64,000 nucleotides of DNA from Citrobacter tructae (GTDB taxonomy: Bacteria > Pseudomonadota > Gammaproteobacteria > Enterobacterales > Enterobacteriaceae), in the NCBI RefSeq assembly GCF_004684345.1, contig NZ_CP038469.1:2356001-2420000 (forward strand), read 5' to 3'. The notes below the pieces were generated by a model, which was not told the origin of the DNA, made no database searches, and worked only from the letters and a program-made list of their open reading frames with translations. Of the stretch, positions 9,005-18,508 are shown piece by piece (position 1 is the first letter of the stretch; every line of letters begins with the position of its first letter). The translations under genes were made by a program, and so were the position numbers.

Positions 9005-10549
9005 ATGTGGGATGTCATTGACTTATCGCGTTGGCAGTTTGCGCTGACCGCGCTGTACCATTTTCTGTTTGTTCCCCTGACGCTGGGGCTGATTTTTTTG
9101 CTGGCCATCATGGAAACCATTTACGTGGTCACGGGCAAAACAGTCTACCGTGATATGACGCGTTTCTGGGGAAAGTTATTCGGGATTAACTTTGCGCTCG
9201 GCGTAGCGACCGGCCTGACCATGGAGTTTCAGTTCGGTACTAACTGGTCACTCTATTCCAACTATGTGGGCGATATTTTCGGCGCGCCGCTGGCGATGGA
9301 AGCCTTGCTGGCCTTCTTCCTCGAATCCACGTTCGTGGGGCTGTTCTTCTTTGGCTGGCAACGCTTAACCAAGTACCAGCACCTGATGGTCACCTGGCTG
9401 GTGGCGTTCGGCTCCAATATCTCGGCGCTGTGGATCCTCAACGCCAACGGCTGGATGCAATATCCAACCGGCGCTCACTTTAATATTGATACCCTGCGCA
9501 TGGAGATGAGCAGCTTTAGCGAGCTGGTTTTTAACCCCATCAGCCAGGTGAAATTTGTGCACACCGTGATGTCCGGTTATGTCACAGGCGCTATGTTTGT
9601 GATGTCCATCAGCGCCTGGTATCTGCTGAGTGGTCGAAATCGCGAGTTCGCCCTGCGCTCCTTCGCGGTGGGCTCCGTCTTTGGCACGTTGGCTATCTTA
9701 GGCACGCTGCAACTGGGTGACAGTTCAGCCTATGAGGTCGCCCAACGCCAGCCGGTAAAACTAGCGGCAATGGAAGGCGAATGGCAGACCGAGCCAGCAC
9801 CAGCGCCCTTTCATGTGATCGCCTGGCCACAGCAGGAGCAAGAACGTAACGCCTTTGCCGTCAAGATACCGGCCCTGCTGGGCATCCTGGCAACCCACTC
9901 TTTAGATACGCAGGTTCCGGGGCTGAAGAACCTGATGGCGGACGCGCTCCCCCGCCTGCAGCGGGGTCGGGAAGCATGGCTGCTGATGCAGGAAATCGCC
10001 AAAGGTAACCGCACACCTCAAGTGCTGAAGGCGTTTCACGACGTGGAAAAAGATCTGGGTTACGGCATCCTGTTGGCAAACTTCGCGCCTGACATGAATC
10101 ATGTCACGCCAGAGCAGTATCAAACCGCACAGCTCGGTGCGATCCCGCAAGTGGCACCGGTGTTCTGGAGCTTTCGCATAATGATTGGATGCGGTTCGCT
10201 GCTACTGATGGTGATGGCAATTGCGCTGATACAGACCCTACGCATGCGTATCGACCAGCATCGCTGGGTGCTGCGCATGACGCTGTGGAGCCTGCCGCTA
10301 CCGTGGATTGCCATTGAAGCAGGCTGGTTTATGACCGAGTTTGGCCGTCAGCCGTGGGCAATTCAGGATATTTTGCCGACCTGGTACGCCCACTCCGCGG
10401 TGACCGCAGGCCAGCTGGCCTTCTCGATGGGGCTTATCCTGACGCTTTACACCCTGTTTTTAATTGCAGAAGTCTACCTGATGCAGAAATACGCGCGTCT
10501 TGGTCCAGATGCGATGCAGCGTCAACAACCGGCGCAACAACAGGGATAA
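9005..10549 (+). CDS. appC: cytochrome bd-II ubiquinol oxidase subunit I
   Basis: A 514-residue membrane oxidase subunit (also cbdA) carrying hemes b558, b595 and d. It oxidises quinol and reduces oxygen under oxygen-poor conditions. The N-terminus MWDVIDLSRWQFALTALYHF and the C-terminal YARLGPDAMQ match E. coli AppC. The quinol-binding loop region lies around residues 250-330, and GRQPW is present. An in-frame ATG 18 bases upstream gives a tail that the family lacks; the ATG at 9005 has GGAGT 4 bases before it. Its context behind hya links hydrogen uptake to a terminal oxidase. Confidence 0.96.
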   Translation: MWDVIDLSRWQFALTALYHFLFVPLTLGLIFLLAIMETIYVVTGKTVYRDMTRFWGKLFGINFALGVATGLTMEFQFGTNWSLYSNYVGDIFGAPLAMEALLAFFLESTFVGLFFFGWQRLTKYQHLMVTWLVAFGSNISALWILNANGWMQYPTGAHFNIDTLRMEMSSFSELVFNPISQVKFVHTVMSGYVTGAMFVMSISAWYLLSGRNREFALRSFAVGSVFGTLAILGTLQLGDSSAYEVAQRQPVKLAAMEGEWQTEPAPAPFHVIAWPQQEQERNAFAVKIPALLGILATHSLDTQVPGLKNLMADALPRLQRGREAWLLMQEIAKGNRTPQVLKAFHDVEKDLGYGILLANFAPDMNHVTPEQYQTAQLGAIPQVAPVFWSFRIMIGCGSLLLMVMAIALIQTLRMRIDQHRWVLRMTLWSLPLPWIAIEAGWFMTEFGRQPWAIQDILPTWYAHSAVTAGQLAFSMGLILTLYTLFLIAEVYLMQKYARLGPDAMQRQQPAQQQG

Positions 10550-10560
10550 AGGAGACAATC

Positions 10561-11697
10561 ATGTTGGATTATGAAACGTTGCGGCTCATTTGGTGGCTGC
10601 TGATTGGCATCATTCTGGTGGCATTTATGGTCACTGACGGGTTTGATATGGGAGTCGGCTGCCTGCTACCGCTGATCGCGCGCAATGATGATGAACGTCG
10701 GGTGCTGATCAATAGCGTCGGGGCGCACTGGGAAGGTAACCAGGTGTGGCTCATTCTCGCAGGTGGCGCATTATTCGCCGCATGGCCTCGGGTCTATGCC
10801 GCCGCATTTTCGGGTTTTTATGTGGCAATGATTTTGGTGCTGTGCGCCCTCTTCTTCCGCCCACTGGCCTTTGACTATCGCGGTAAAATTGCCAATGCAC
10901 GCTGGCGCGCCATGTGGGACACCGGGTTAGTGATCGGCAGTCTGGTGCCACCGGTGATCTTCGGCATCGCGTTCGGCAATCTGTTTTTGGGGGTACCTTT
11001 TCTCTTCACGCCGCAGCTTCATGTGCAATATCTCGGTACCTTCTGGCAGTTACTCTCTCCTTTTGCCCTGCTGTGCGGCGCATTAAGCCTGATGCTGGTC
11101 ATTATGCAGGGGAGCGTATGGCTACAGTTGAAAACCGATGGCATTGTTCGCCAGCGCGCGCTGTCCGCTACCAGCCGTAGCGCTATGCTGGTGGTGCTTT
11201 GCTTCCTGATAGCCGGGTACTGGCTATGGGTAAGTATTGATGGCTATGTACTGCTTGGTCAGGATCCTAATGGCCCATCCAACCCGCTATTAAAAGCGGT
11301 CGCGATACTCCCTGGCGCGTGGATGGCGCACTTTGAACATTCACCGCTGCTGCTGATTATTCCGCTGCTTGGCATGATTTCCCCGATGCTGGCACTCTAT
11401 GCCTGTGTCCACCGTCGGGTTGTCGGGGGATTCCTGTTTGCTTCACTGACTCAAGCCTGTGTGATATTCACCGCCGGAATCACCCTGTTTCCGTTTATCA
11501 TGCCTTCAAGCGCGCACCCACTCTCCAGCCTGACGGTGTGGGACAGTACTTCCAGCCAGATGACTCTCAGTATCATGCTGGTTATTGTGCTGATTTTCCT
11601 ACCGATTATTCTACTTTATACCTTGTGGTGTTATTACAAGATGCTGGGTCGCATCAATGTAGAAACGATCCGCCGCAACCATCACGAACTTTACTAG
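10561..11697 (+). CDS. appB: cytochrome bd-II ubiquinol oxidase subunit II
   Basis: A 378-residue multi-pass membrane subunit (also cbdB) that stabilises the heme d/b595 site of bd-II. It matches E. coli AppB in length and sequence (MLDYETLRLIWWLL, SDGFDMG-like VTDGFDMGVG, HWEGNQVW). The reading frame is open further upstream inside appC, but the ATG at 10561 has AAAGGAG 6 bases before it and begins exactly at the family N-terminus. It is followed by the small subunit gene appX. Confidence 0.96.
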   Translation: MLDYETLRLIWWLLIGIILVAFMVTDGFDMGVGCLLPLIARNDDERRVLINSVGAHWEGNQVWLILAGGALFAAWPRVYAAAFSGFYVAMILVLCALFFRPLAFDYRGKIANARWRAMWDTGLVIGSLVPPVIFGIAFGNLFLGVPFLFTPQLHVQYLGTFWQLLSPFALLCGALSLMLVIMQGSVWLQLKTDGIVRQRALSATSRSAMLVVLCFLIAGYWLWVSIDGYVLLGQDPNGPSNPLLKAVAILPGAWMAHFEHSPLLLIIPLLGMISPMLALYACVHRRVVGGFLFASLTQACVIFTAGITLFPFIMPSSAHPLSSLTVWDSTSSQMTLSIMLVIVLIFLPIILLYTLWCYYKMLGRINVETIRRNHHELY

Positions 11698-11710
11698 GGA
11701 GGACTGTACG

Positions 11711-11800
11711 ATGTGGTACCTGTTTTGGTTTGTCGGCATTCTGTTGATGTGTGCGCTTTCCACGCTGGCAATGGTCTGGCTCGAGTCACGTCAGAAATAG
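11711..11800 (+). CDS. appX: small accessory subunit of cytochrome bd-II
   Basis: A 29-residue single-pass membrane peptide, MWYLFWFVGILLMCALSTLA followed by MVWLESRQK. It belongs to the CydX/AppX family, which stabilises the oxidase. It starts 13 bases after the appB stop with AGGGAGGA as the ribosome site. It is easily missed because of its length. In E. coli, appA (acid phosphatase/phytase) comes next; here no appA follows. Confidence 0.9.
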   Translation: MWYLFWFVGILLMCALSTLAMVWLESRQK

Positions 11801-11808
11801 TCCTGGAT

Positions 11809-11840
11809 CCGGAGGGAGTCATATACTGTCTCCGGTTTTC
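11809..11840 (+). terminator. terminator after appX
   Basis: A 6-bp stem (CCGGAG / CTCCGG) with a loop of 15 bases is followed by TTTTCTTT. It lies 8 bases after appX and closes the app operon. Confidence 0.6.
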
Positions 11841-12034
11841 TTTATTCATTTACACAGCATGGTTTATAAATCAGTACGTTGCTTTCAAATAGCGGATCGG
11901 GCTGACCCGTTTTAATGGACCACTCAAAAAAATAAACGGCAAGTCAATTTAATGACATCAATAATGAATAAAAGCATGCACTGTGTTGTTTACGGCATGT
12001 CGCAATCCCTTTCACACACTCACAGGACGGGATC

Positions 12035-12571
12035 ATGAAAATGCAATTCGCTACGAATTTACTGCCGCTGATTTGTCTGGTCTCAAGCGGGCTGCTCTAT
12101 TCAGCTTCGACAAGCGCCATGGGGAATGACGATACCACGACGCCAACATGTCCGAAGGGTCAGGTATACGACAACAAAACCAAAAACTGTTTGCCAGAAA
12201 AAAGCAGTATGATCGACGATCAGGATAAAACGCAGTATGCGTATCACCTGGCAAAAACCGGCCACTATCAGGATGCTATCAATTTACTCGATACCTTGCA
12301 GCAGCCCAACACGCGTGAGGCCTGGAACTATCGTGGCTATGCCACGCGCAAACTGGGCCGTACGGATGAAGGGATTAGCTATTATCAACGATCGATAGCC
12401 CTTGATCCTCACTATGCCAAAGTGCGCGAATATCTTGGTGAGGCATGGATGGTTAAAGGCCGTCCCGATCTGGCGAAACAGGAACTGGCTACTATTAAAA
12501 GCCTCTGCGGCACCCACTGCGAAGAGTATCGTGACCTTAAAGCAGCGATCGACGGGCACCCAGAGTCATAA
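12035..12571 (+). CDS. exported TPR-repeat protein, function unknown
   Basis: A 178-residue protein with an N-terminal signal peptide, a hydrophobic stretch ending near STSAM. A short CPKGQVYDNKTKNC segment (residues 39-52) with two cysteines could form a disulfide. Tetratricopeptide-type helices follow from about residue 66 to 160 (AWNYRGYATRKLGRTDEGIS, YYQRSIALDPHYAKVREYLG), and a second cysteine pair (LCGTHC) lies near the C-terminus. It is probably periplasmic. I do not recognise it as a named protein. It lies alone between app and the tRNA, with AGGA about 8 bases before the ATG, and no partner gene is visible. Confidence 0.75.
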   Translation: MKMQFATNLLPLICLVSSGLLYSASTSAMGNDDTTTPTCPKGQVYDNKTKNCLPEKSSMIDDQDKTQYAYHLAKTGHYQDAINLLDTLQQPNTREAWNYRGYATRKLGRTDEGISYYQRSIALDPHYAKVREYLGEAWMVKGRPDLAKQELATIKSLCGTHCEEYRDLKAAIDGHPES

Positions 12572-12782
12572 GCCAGAGAGGAGCGCGAAATCAGCGGCAA
12601 CGGTGGGTGTTTAACTTCATTGGGGGTTCTGCCTGAACCAAACACAGAAGGCCCCTTCATACGCCCCTAACAGTAACGTGACGTCGGCGGAGTCTGGTTA
12701 ACCCTGGAGATTTAGACAAACATCAGCACCCGCAAAACAAGGGCTTTACGTTTATTTAAGTAGACTTGGGAAGCGTTTGAAA

Positions 12783-12858
12783 TGGTGCCGATAATAGGAG
12801 TCGAACCTACGACCTTCGCATTACGAATGCGCTGCTCTACCAACTGAGCTATATCGGC
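12783..12858 (-). tRNA. thrW: tRNA-Thr, anticodon CGU
   Basis: A 76-base cloverleaf on the minus strand beginning GCCGATATAGCTCAG and ending with an encoded CCA. The anticodon loop reads TTCGTAA, so the anticodon is CGT. The T-arm is GGTTCGACTCC. In E. coli this gene lies next to proA and is a common attachment site for integrative elements. Here the proA side is conserved and the other side carries the TPR gene and the app/hya block. No integrase or duplicated tRNA end is visible nearby. Confidence 0.97.
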
Positions 12859-12972
12859 ACTGATAAAGACATGCCCACGACTATGAACACGGGGTAGAAG
12901 GTTAAAACTAACCGGGCGATGCGTCAATGGCCTTGCGAATCAAACGCCTATTTTTGCATCACCCGGTCTTAA

Positions 12973-14226
12973 TTATGCACGAATTGTGTCGTCACCGAAG
13001 CCGATCCACTTGTAGGTGGTCAGTGCTTCCAGTCCCATCGGGCCACGTGCATGTAATTTTTGCGTACTTACCGCCACTTCCGCACCGAGACCAAACTGGC
13101 CGCCGTCGGTAAAACGGGTGGAGGCGTTAACGTACACCGCTGACGAATCGACTTCGTTAACGAAGCGGTTGGCATTGTACATATCACGCGTCAGAATTGC
13201 GTCGGAATGCTGGGTGCCGTGCTCGCGGATATGAGCAATGGCATCATCCAGATCGGTAACGATTTTCACGTTCAGATCCAGCGACAGAAACTCATCGTCG
13301 TACTCTTGCGCTTTAACCGCCACTATGTTGGCTGGTCCCGCTTGCAGTGATGCCAGCGCCGCCTCGTCTGCATGTAACGTTACACCGCTTTCTGCCATCT
13401 GCTGGCTCAGCGCAGGCAGAAAACGCTCAGCGATATTCTGATGCACCAGCAGCGTTTCAACGGTATTACAGGTACTTGGACGCTGGGTTTTAGCGTTAAC
13501 AATTATCTTCAGCGCCGGTGCTATCTCAGCGCTGTCATCCACATAGATATGACAGACACCAATTCCGCCAGTGATTACCGGGATCGTCGACTGCTCACGG
13601 CATAGCTTGTGCAGACCCGCACCGCCGCGCGGGATCAGCATATCGATATACTTATCCATACGCAGCATTTCAGTAACCAGCGCACGATCCGGGTTATCAA
13701 TCGATTGTACGGCCGCGGCTGGTAAGCCACAGGCTTCCAGCGCCTTCTGAATCACTGCCACTGTTGCAGCATTAGTACGGTAAGTCTCTTTCCCGCCGCG
13801 CAGGATCGCCGCATTGCCGGTTTTCAGGCACAGGGAGGCAACATCAACCGTTACATTAGGACGAGCTTCATAAATCACGCCAATTACGCCCAGCGGGACG
13901 CGACGACGCTCCAGACGCAGTCCGCTATCTAACAGGCCACCGTCAATCACCTGCCCCACAGGGTCGGCGAGGTTACACACCTGACGTACGTCGTCGGCGA
14001 TGGCTTTCAGACGCGCCGGGGTCAGCGCCAGACGGTCAAGCATTGCCTCGCTCAGACCGTTGTCCCGCGCCTGATCGACATCCTGCTTGTTCGCACTGAG
14101 GATACTTTCCGTTTGTGCTTCCAGTTCATCAGCAATTTTTTCCAGCACGCGGTTTTTTTCGCGGCTAGAGAGTAGCGCCAGTTTGTATGACGCAGCTTTG
14201 GCAGCAATGCCCATTTGTTCCAGCAT
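12973..14226 (-). CDS. proA: gamma-glutamyl phosphate reductase
   Basis: A 417-residue NADPH-dependent enzyme of the aldehyde dehydrogenase superfamily. It makes glutamate-5-semialdehyde in proline synthesis. The catalytic cysteine lies in PSTCNTVETLLVH. Length and sequence match E. coli ProA. It follows proB with an 11-base gap, forming the proBA operon. The start ATG at 14226 has AAGGAGCAGGC upstream. Confidence 0.97.
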   Translation of the reverse strand: MLEQMGIAAKAASYKLALLSSREKNRVLEKIADELEAQTESILSANKQDVDQARDNGLSEAMLDRLALTPARLKAIADDVRQVCNLADPVGQVIDGGLLDSGLRLERRRVPLGVIGVIYEARPNVTVDVASLCLKTGNAAILRGGKETYRTNAATVAVIQKALEACGLPAAAVQSIDNPDRALVTEMLRMDKYIDMLIPRGGAGLHKLCREQSTIPVITGGIGVCHIYVDDSAEIAPALKIIVNAKTQRPSTCNTVETLLVHQNIAERFLPALSQQMAESGVTLHADEAALASLQAGPANIVAVKAQEYDDEFLSLDLNVKIVTDLDDAIAHIREHGTQHSDAILTRDMYNANRFVNEVDSSAVYVNASTRFTDGGQFGLGAEVAVSTQKLHARGPMGLEALTTYKWIGFGDDTIRA

Positions 14227-14237
14227 ATGCCTGCTCC

Positions 14238-15341
14238 TTAACGGGTGATCATGTCATCGCGATGGACGGCAACCGGGCCATATTCATAGCCGAGGATCGC
14301 GTCAATCTGTTGTGAGTGGTGTCCGGCAATACGGCGCAGCGCGTCGCTGTTATAGCGGGTCACGCCGTGGGCAATATCACGCCCTTCAAGATTGCAGATA
14401 CGAATCACTTCACCACGAGAGAAGTTGCCTGTCACGCTTTTAATGCCTTTTGGCAGCAACGAGCTACCGCGCTGCAGAATGGCGGAGGTTGCGCCTTCAT
14501 CAACAGTAATTTCCCCGGCAGGCGGAGCACCGAAAATCCAGCGTTTGCGGTTCTCCAGCGGAGAAGCCTGGGCATGAAAACGCGTTCCCACGGAAACACC
14601 TTCCATCACATCGCCAATCACACCAGGCTTGCTGCCTGCGGCAATAATGGTGTCGATACCGGCACGGCAGGCCACGTCAGCCGCCTGCAGTTTGGTGCCC
14701 ATACCGCCGGTTCCCAGACCAGAAACGCTATCTCCAGCGATAGACCGCAGCGCGTCATCAATCCCGTAGACGTCTTTAATCAATTCGGCCTGCGGATTGG
14801 TACGTGGGTCAGCAGTAAACAGCCCCTGCTGATCGGTGAGCAGCAGCAGCTTGTCGGCCCCAGCCAAAATTGCCGCCAGCGCCGACAAGTTGTCGTTATC
14901 ACCGACTTTAATTTCGGCGGTTGCCACCGCGTCGTTCTCATTGATGACAGGAACGATGTTGTTATCCAGCAGCGCACGCAGGGTATCGCGGGCGTTGAGG
15001 AAACGCTCTCTGTCTTCCATATCCGCACGCGTCAGCAGCATCTGCCCGACATGAATACCGTAAATGGAGAACAGTTGCTCCCACAGTTGAATCAGTCGAC
15101 TCTGCCCTACCGCCGCCAGCAGCTGTTTAGAGGCGATGGTTGCCGGGAGTTCAGGGTAACCAAGATGCTCACGTCCGGCGGCAATCGCGCCCGAAGTAAC
15201 AATAACAATACGATGTCCTGCGGCATGTAGCTGCGCGCACTGGCGGACCAGTTCTACGATGTGGGCACGGTTCAGGCGGCGCGATCCGCCCGTTAGCACA
15301 CTGGTGCCAAGTTTTACCACCAGCGTCTGGCTGTCACTCAT
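14238..15341 (-). CDS. proB: glutamate 5-kinase
   Basis: The 367-residue first enzyme of proline synthesis, with an amino-acid kinase domain (VKLGTSVLTGGSRRL at the N-terminus) and a C-terminal PUA domain from about residue 275. It phosphorylates glutamate and is feedback-inhibited by proline in the family. The frame is open 87 bases further upstream, but MSDSQTLVVKLGTS at 15341 is the family N-terminus. It is transcribed divergently from phoE. Confidence 0.97.
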   Translation of the reverse strand: MSDSQTLVVKLGTSVLTGGSRRLNRAHIVELVRQCAQLHAAGHRIVIVTSGAIAAGREHLGYPELPATIASKQLLAAVGQSRLIQLWEQLFSIYGIHVGQMLLTRADMEDRERFLNARDTLRALLDNNIVPVINENDAVATAEIKVGDNDNLSALAAILAGADKLLLLTDQQGLFTADPRTNPQAELIKDVYGIDDALRSIAGDSVSGLGTGGMGTKLQAADVACRAGIDTIIAAGSKPGVIGDVMEGVSVGTRFHAQASPLENRKRWIFGAPPAGEITVDEGATSAILQRGSSLLPKGIKSVTGNFSRGEVIRICNLEGRDIAHGVTRYNSDALRRIAGHHSQQIDAILGYEYGPVAVHRDDMITR

Positions 15342-15529
15342 GATTCTCTGCCATTCAAGATTGGGGAAAATGATATCAAACGAACGTTTTAGCAGGACTG
15401 GCTCCGGTTGCCAACAGCCAGCGCACAAAGCATGGAATTTTATTGCGCAGGATCAGCAAGCGTAACGGCAAATTTTGATGCTTTTATTACAGAAACAAAT
15501 AAACATCATTTTTTAAAAATATTCTTACT

Positions 15530-15547
15530 TTGTCATAAAACGTTCAT
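15530..15547 (+). promoter_or_regulatory. Pho box of phoE
   Basis: TTGTCAT-AAAA-CGTTCAT fits the PhoB-binding repeat CTGTCAT-N4-CTGTCAT with 6/7 and 5/7 matches and correct 11-base spacing. It lies 83 bases before the phoE start. This agrees with phosphate-starvation control of phoE known in E. coli. Confidence 0.7.
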
Positions 15548-15630
15548 TGCCAGACGTTAAAAACCCTCCTGTCTTTTAACGGGGATCACACCCAGTAGAT
15601 ATTAGCGCGTACTTTTAATCAGGAATGAAA

Positions 15631-16686
15631 ATGAAAAAGAGCACTCTGGCATTAGTGGTGATGGGGATTGTTACGTCGGCATCCGTACAGGCAGCGGAAG
15701 TGTATAACAAGAACAGTAATAAACTGGATCTGTATGGCAAAGTTAAAGCCATGCATTACATGACGGATTACGACAGCAAAGACGGCGACCAGAGCTATAT
15801 CCGTTTAGGTTTTAAAGGCGAAACGCAAATTAACGATGAACTGACGGGTTATGGTCGTTGGGAAGCCGAGTTCGCCGGTAATAAAGCCGAAAGCGATTCC
15901 AACCAGCAAAAAACACGTCTGGCCTTCGCGGGCCTGAAATTGAAAAACCTCGGTTCCTTCGACTACGGTCGTAACCTGGGTGCGTTATACGACGTGGAAG
16001 CGTGGACCGATATGTTCCCAGAGTTCGGCGGTGACTCTTCCGCGCAGACCGATAACTTTATGACCAAACGCGCCAGCGGACTGGCGACGTACCGCAACAC
16101 CGACTTCTTCGGCGTCATCGATGGACTGGATCTCACCTTGCAATATCAGGGTAAAAACCAGGATCGCGATGTGAAAAAACAAAACGGCGATGGTTTTGGT
16201 ACGTCTGTAACCTATGATTTTGGCGGCAGCGATTTCGCCATCAGCGGTGCCTATACCAACTCCGATCGTACCAACCAGCAGAATCTGCAAGCTCGCGGTA
16301 CGGGTGATAAAGCCGAAGCCTGGGCGACGGGTTTTAAATATGATGCCAACGACATCTATATTGCGACGATGTACTCTGAAACGCGCAATATGACGCCAAT
16401 TTCCGGTGGCTTCGCTAATAAAACGCAGAACGTCGAAGCGGTAGTTCAGTACCAGTTTGACTTTGGTCTGCGTCCATCCCTGGGATATGTGCTGTCGAAA
16501 GGCAAAGATATTGAAGGCATCGGCAATGAAGATCTGGTGAATTATATCGACGTTGGCGCGACCTATTATTTCAACAAGAATATGTCGGCGTTTGTTGATT
16601 ATAAAATCAACCAGCTGGATAGCGATAATAAGCTGGCCATCAACAATGATGATATCGTTGCTGTCGGTATGGTTTATCAGTTCTGA
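15631..16686 (+). CDS. phoE: phosphate-starvation outer membrane porin PhoE
   Basis: A 351-residue trimeric porin with anion preference. The signal peptide MKKSTLALVVMGIVTSASVQ-A precedes the mature AEVYNKNSNKLDLYGKVKAM. The C-terminal phenylalanine (GMVYQF) needed for outer membrane assembly is present. An ATG two codons upstream is in frame, but AGGA at 15621-15624 is correctly spaced for 15631. A Pho box lies upstream and a REP-type hairpin downstream. Confidence 0.96.
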   Translation: MKKSTLALVVMGIVTSASVQAAEVYNKNSNKLDLYGKVKAMHYMTDYDSKDGDQSYIRLGFKGETQINDELTGYGRWEAEFAGNKAESDSNQQKTRLAFAGLKLKNLGSFDYGRNLGALYDVEAWTDMFPEFGGDSSAQTDNFMTKRASGLATYRNTDFFGVIDGLDLTLQYQGKNQDRDVKKQNGDGFGTSVTYDFGGSDFAISGAYTNSDRTNQQNLQARGTGDKAEAWATGFKYDANDIYIATMYSETRNMTPISGGFANKTQNVEAVVQYQFDFGLRPSLGYVLSKGKDIEGIGNEDLVNYIDVGATYYFNKNMSAFVDYKINQLDSDNKLAINNDDIVAVGMVYQF

Positions 16687-16695
16687 TTTAGCATA

Positions 16696-16733
16696 AAAAA
16701 TGCCGGATGGGGTTGCGCCGCCATCCGGCATTT
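16696..16733. repeat. REP-type hairpin, bidirectional terminator between phoE and crl
   Basis: A 10-bp perfect stem (TGCCGGATGG / CCATCCGGCA) flanked by A4 and T4 is the REP (PU) palindrome of enteric genomes. It lies between the convergent phoE and crl stops, where it can end transcription from both sides. The same core sequence recurs at 20737 and 37655. Confidence 0.8.
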
Positions 16734-16742
16734 TGCTGTTCA

Positions 16743-17144
16743 CTATGCCGTTAATTTAACCGGCTGATCCTTAAAGCCGTCCGCAGGCTCCAGTGCCAGA
16801 TTGAGCGACGTTAGCAACCCACGTAATTTTTCATGAAACTCACGTAGGGTGTACTCCAGTCGATCTACCACTTCAGTCTCTTTGATCGGCACGGCAGTCC
16901 AGTTGCCGTCTTGATCAAACAAACCAAACTGGTAGCTGTACGTGAAGCGTTTTTCCTGTGCTTCTAACTCCATCCACCAGCCCCAGAATTCACGTTTCTC
17001 CGGAGCGGGTTTCACGTTGACGCAAACAGCCAGACAATCGAAAAAAAATCGATTATCTTCGCACTGCCCTTCCCGGATGTAAGGGCCAAGTGCGGTAAAT
17101 TTCTTGATTAATCTGCTTTTCGGGTGTCCACTCGGTAACGTCAT
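16743..17144 (-). CDS. crl: RpoS-holoenzyme assembly factor Crl
   Basis: A 133-residue protein that binds sigma S (RpoS) and promotes its association with core RNA polymerase, raising stationary-phase and curli gene expression. The sequence (MTLPSGHPKSRLIKKFTALG, the WGWWMELEAQ segment) matches E. coli Crl over the whole length. It lies alone between phoE and frsA, as in E. coli. Confidence 0.96.
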   Translation of the reverse strand: MTLPSGHPKSRLIKKFTALGPYIREGQCEDNRFFFDCLAVCVNVKPAPEKREFWGWWMELEAQEKRFTYSYQFGLFDQDGNWTAVPIKETEVVDRLEYTLREFHEKLRGLLTSLNLALEPADGFKDQPVKLTA

Positions 17145-17201
17145 TGCGATCTCCTTAGGTGAAGCAACTGTTTTACCAAATCAATAAAATTTAGCAATCT
17201 A

Positions 17202-18446
17202 TTAACACAATCTATGACTGATCCATCCGGTTATTTCTTGCAGTGCTTTATCAAAATTGCGATACACCGGGTTGAACGGGATCTCTAGCAGCTTACCGTC
17301 AGAAGATGACGATGTGATTAAGCGGGACTCTTCTTCCGGGCTAAACGGATCGTTTTTCCAGAACCCTGACAGCATCGGCGTTGGGCAACGTCGGCCCAGC
17401 AGGCCTTGTACCTTTAATGAATAACGATTGAGTTCGACGCGCAGAGCGTCGTCGGAGGCATCGTGCATGCCCAGACGGCTGGCCAGCACATCAAGGTACA
17501 TTTCCGGTACGCTTGCCTGACGCTGTGGGTCGCTGAGCAGCGCATGAACCACTGGCCCCAGACACGCCACCGCTTTCAGACGCGAAGATTCCAGGTACGC
17601 CAGTCGTACCGCCACGTTAGCGCCAAAGCGAAAACCAAATGCAGCCACGCGGGTGTGATCGACCCAGGGAATATTAGGCAGCGCTTTTAATACGTGCTGA
17701 TGCAGCAGGCTGGAATCCTGAGTCAGTTTCCATTTTGATGAGAACCCAACCGAAGGCATATCCAGCGTCAACATGGCAATGCCGCGCGGAGCAAAATAGC
17801 GCTCATATAGGGTGTAGTAGTCCGTTTGCATGGAATCCAGACCACCGCACATTAGCACCGTCGGGAACGGGCCGTCGCCTTTTGGCATATGCAGAAAACC
17901 CGTGATCGGCGAGCCACCAGCAACAGGAAACTCCATCTCGCGCAAGGTGCCAGGCAGGCGTTGAGCCGCCTCTTCATACGCGCGATTCGCCAGAGCCTGT
18001 GCTTGTTCAGCTAAATCGTCGCCTTTCAGATGCGGATACGCCGCAATGTTATACAGCGTAGAGGCATGCAGCCAGTGACGCCCGCTAATTTGCGGGTCCT
18101 GTTCCACAGTGGCTTTCTGCTGCCAGTCCATTGCCTGCTTCGCCCACTCGTAAATCCAGTTGCCGCCACGATAGCCAATGACCGTGTCATAAAGTTCTTT
18201 ATCCGTGCGCTCAGCTTCGCTCATCACGATACGCGCCTGCACTTCAAGGATTTCGCGCGGATCGACGCCACGCCAGATCCACATCAGGCGATTCACCATG
18301 CGATACCAGTGCGGAATTGTTTTGCCATCCAGGGCAGATTGCACAGCCGGCTGCGCGCCGTGATTAAATCGACGAACCAGCGTTGACGTTTCAGGGTGTT
18401 TGAAGCGGGGTTTAAACAGGACTTCGCTGAGGTTAGCCTGTGACAT
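17202..18446 (-). CDS. frsA: FrsA, alpha/beta-hydrolase-fold regulator of fermentation/respiration
   Basis: A 414-residue protein (formerly yafA) that in E. coli binds unphosphorylated IIA-Glc. It has an alpha/beta-hydrolase fold. The nucleophile elbow reads GFRFGANVA, so the usual GxSxG serine is replaced by arginine; an ordinary esterase mechanism is therefore unlikely, and its enzyme activity is disputed. The family N-terminus MSQANLSEVLFKPRFKHP sets the start at 18446, five codons inside the longest frame. Confidence 0.94.
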   Translation of the reverse strand: MSQANLSEVLFKPRFKHPETSTLVRRFNHGAQPAVQSALDGKTIPHWYRMVNRLMWIWRGVDPREILEVQARIVMSEAERTDKELYDTVIGYRGGNWIYEWAKQAMDWQQKATVEQDPQISGRHWLHASTLYNIAAYPHLKGDDLAEQAQALANRAYEEAAQRLPGTLREMEFPVAGGSPITGFLHMPKGDGPFPTVLMCGGLDSMQTDYYTLYERYFAPRGIAMLTLDMPSVGFSSKWKLTQDSSLLHQHVLKALPNIPWVDHTRVAAFGFRFGANVAVRLAYLESSRLKAVACLGPVVHALLSDPQRQASVPEMYLDVLASRLGMHDASDDALRVELNRYSLKVQGLLGRRCPTPMLSGFWKNDPFSPEEESRLITSSSSDGKLLEIPFNPVYRNFDKALQEITGWISHRLC

Positions 18447-18508
18447 AATTACGGCCTCCATGAGTACTCACTAAGGCATAGTGTAACCCGATGGAGACGA
18501 AAAAGAAC

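Noticed and set aside
14316..15230. 304-codon open frame antisense to proB
   Set aside because: It lies wholly on the opposite strand of a well-recognised gene, has no family resemblance, and is a typical shadow of GC-rich codon use.
15985..16743. 252-codon open frame antisense to phoE
   Set aside because: Opposite strand of phoE and across its terminator; composition follows the porin codons. No support as a gene.
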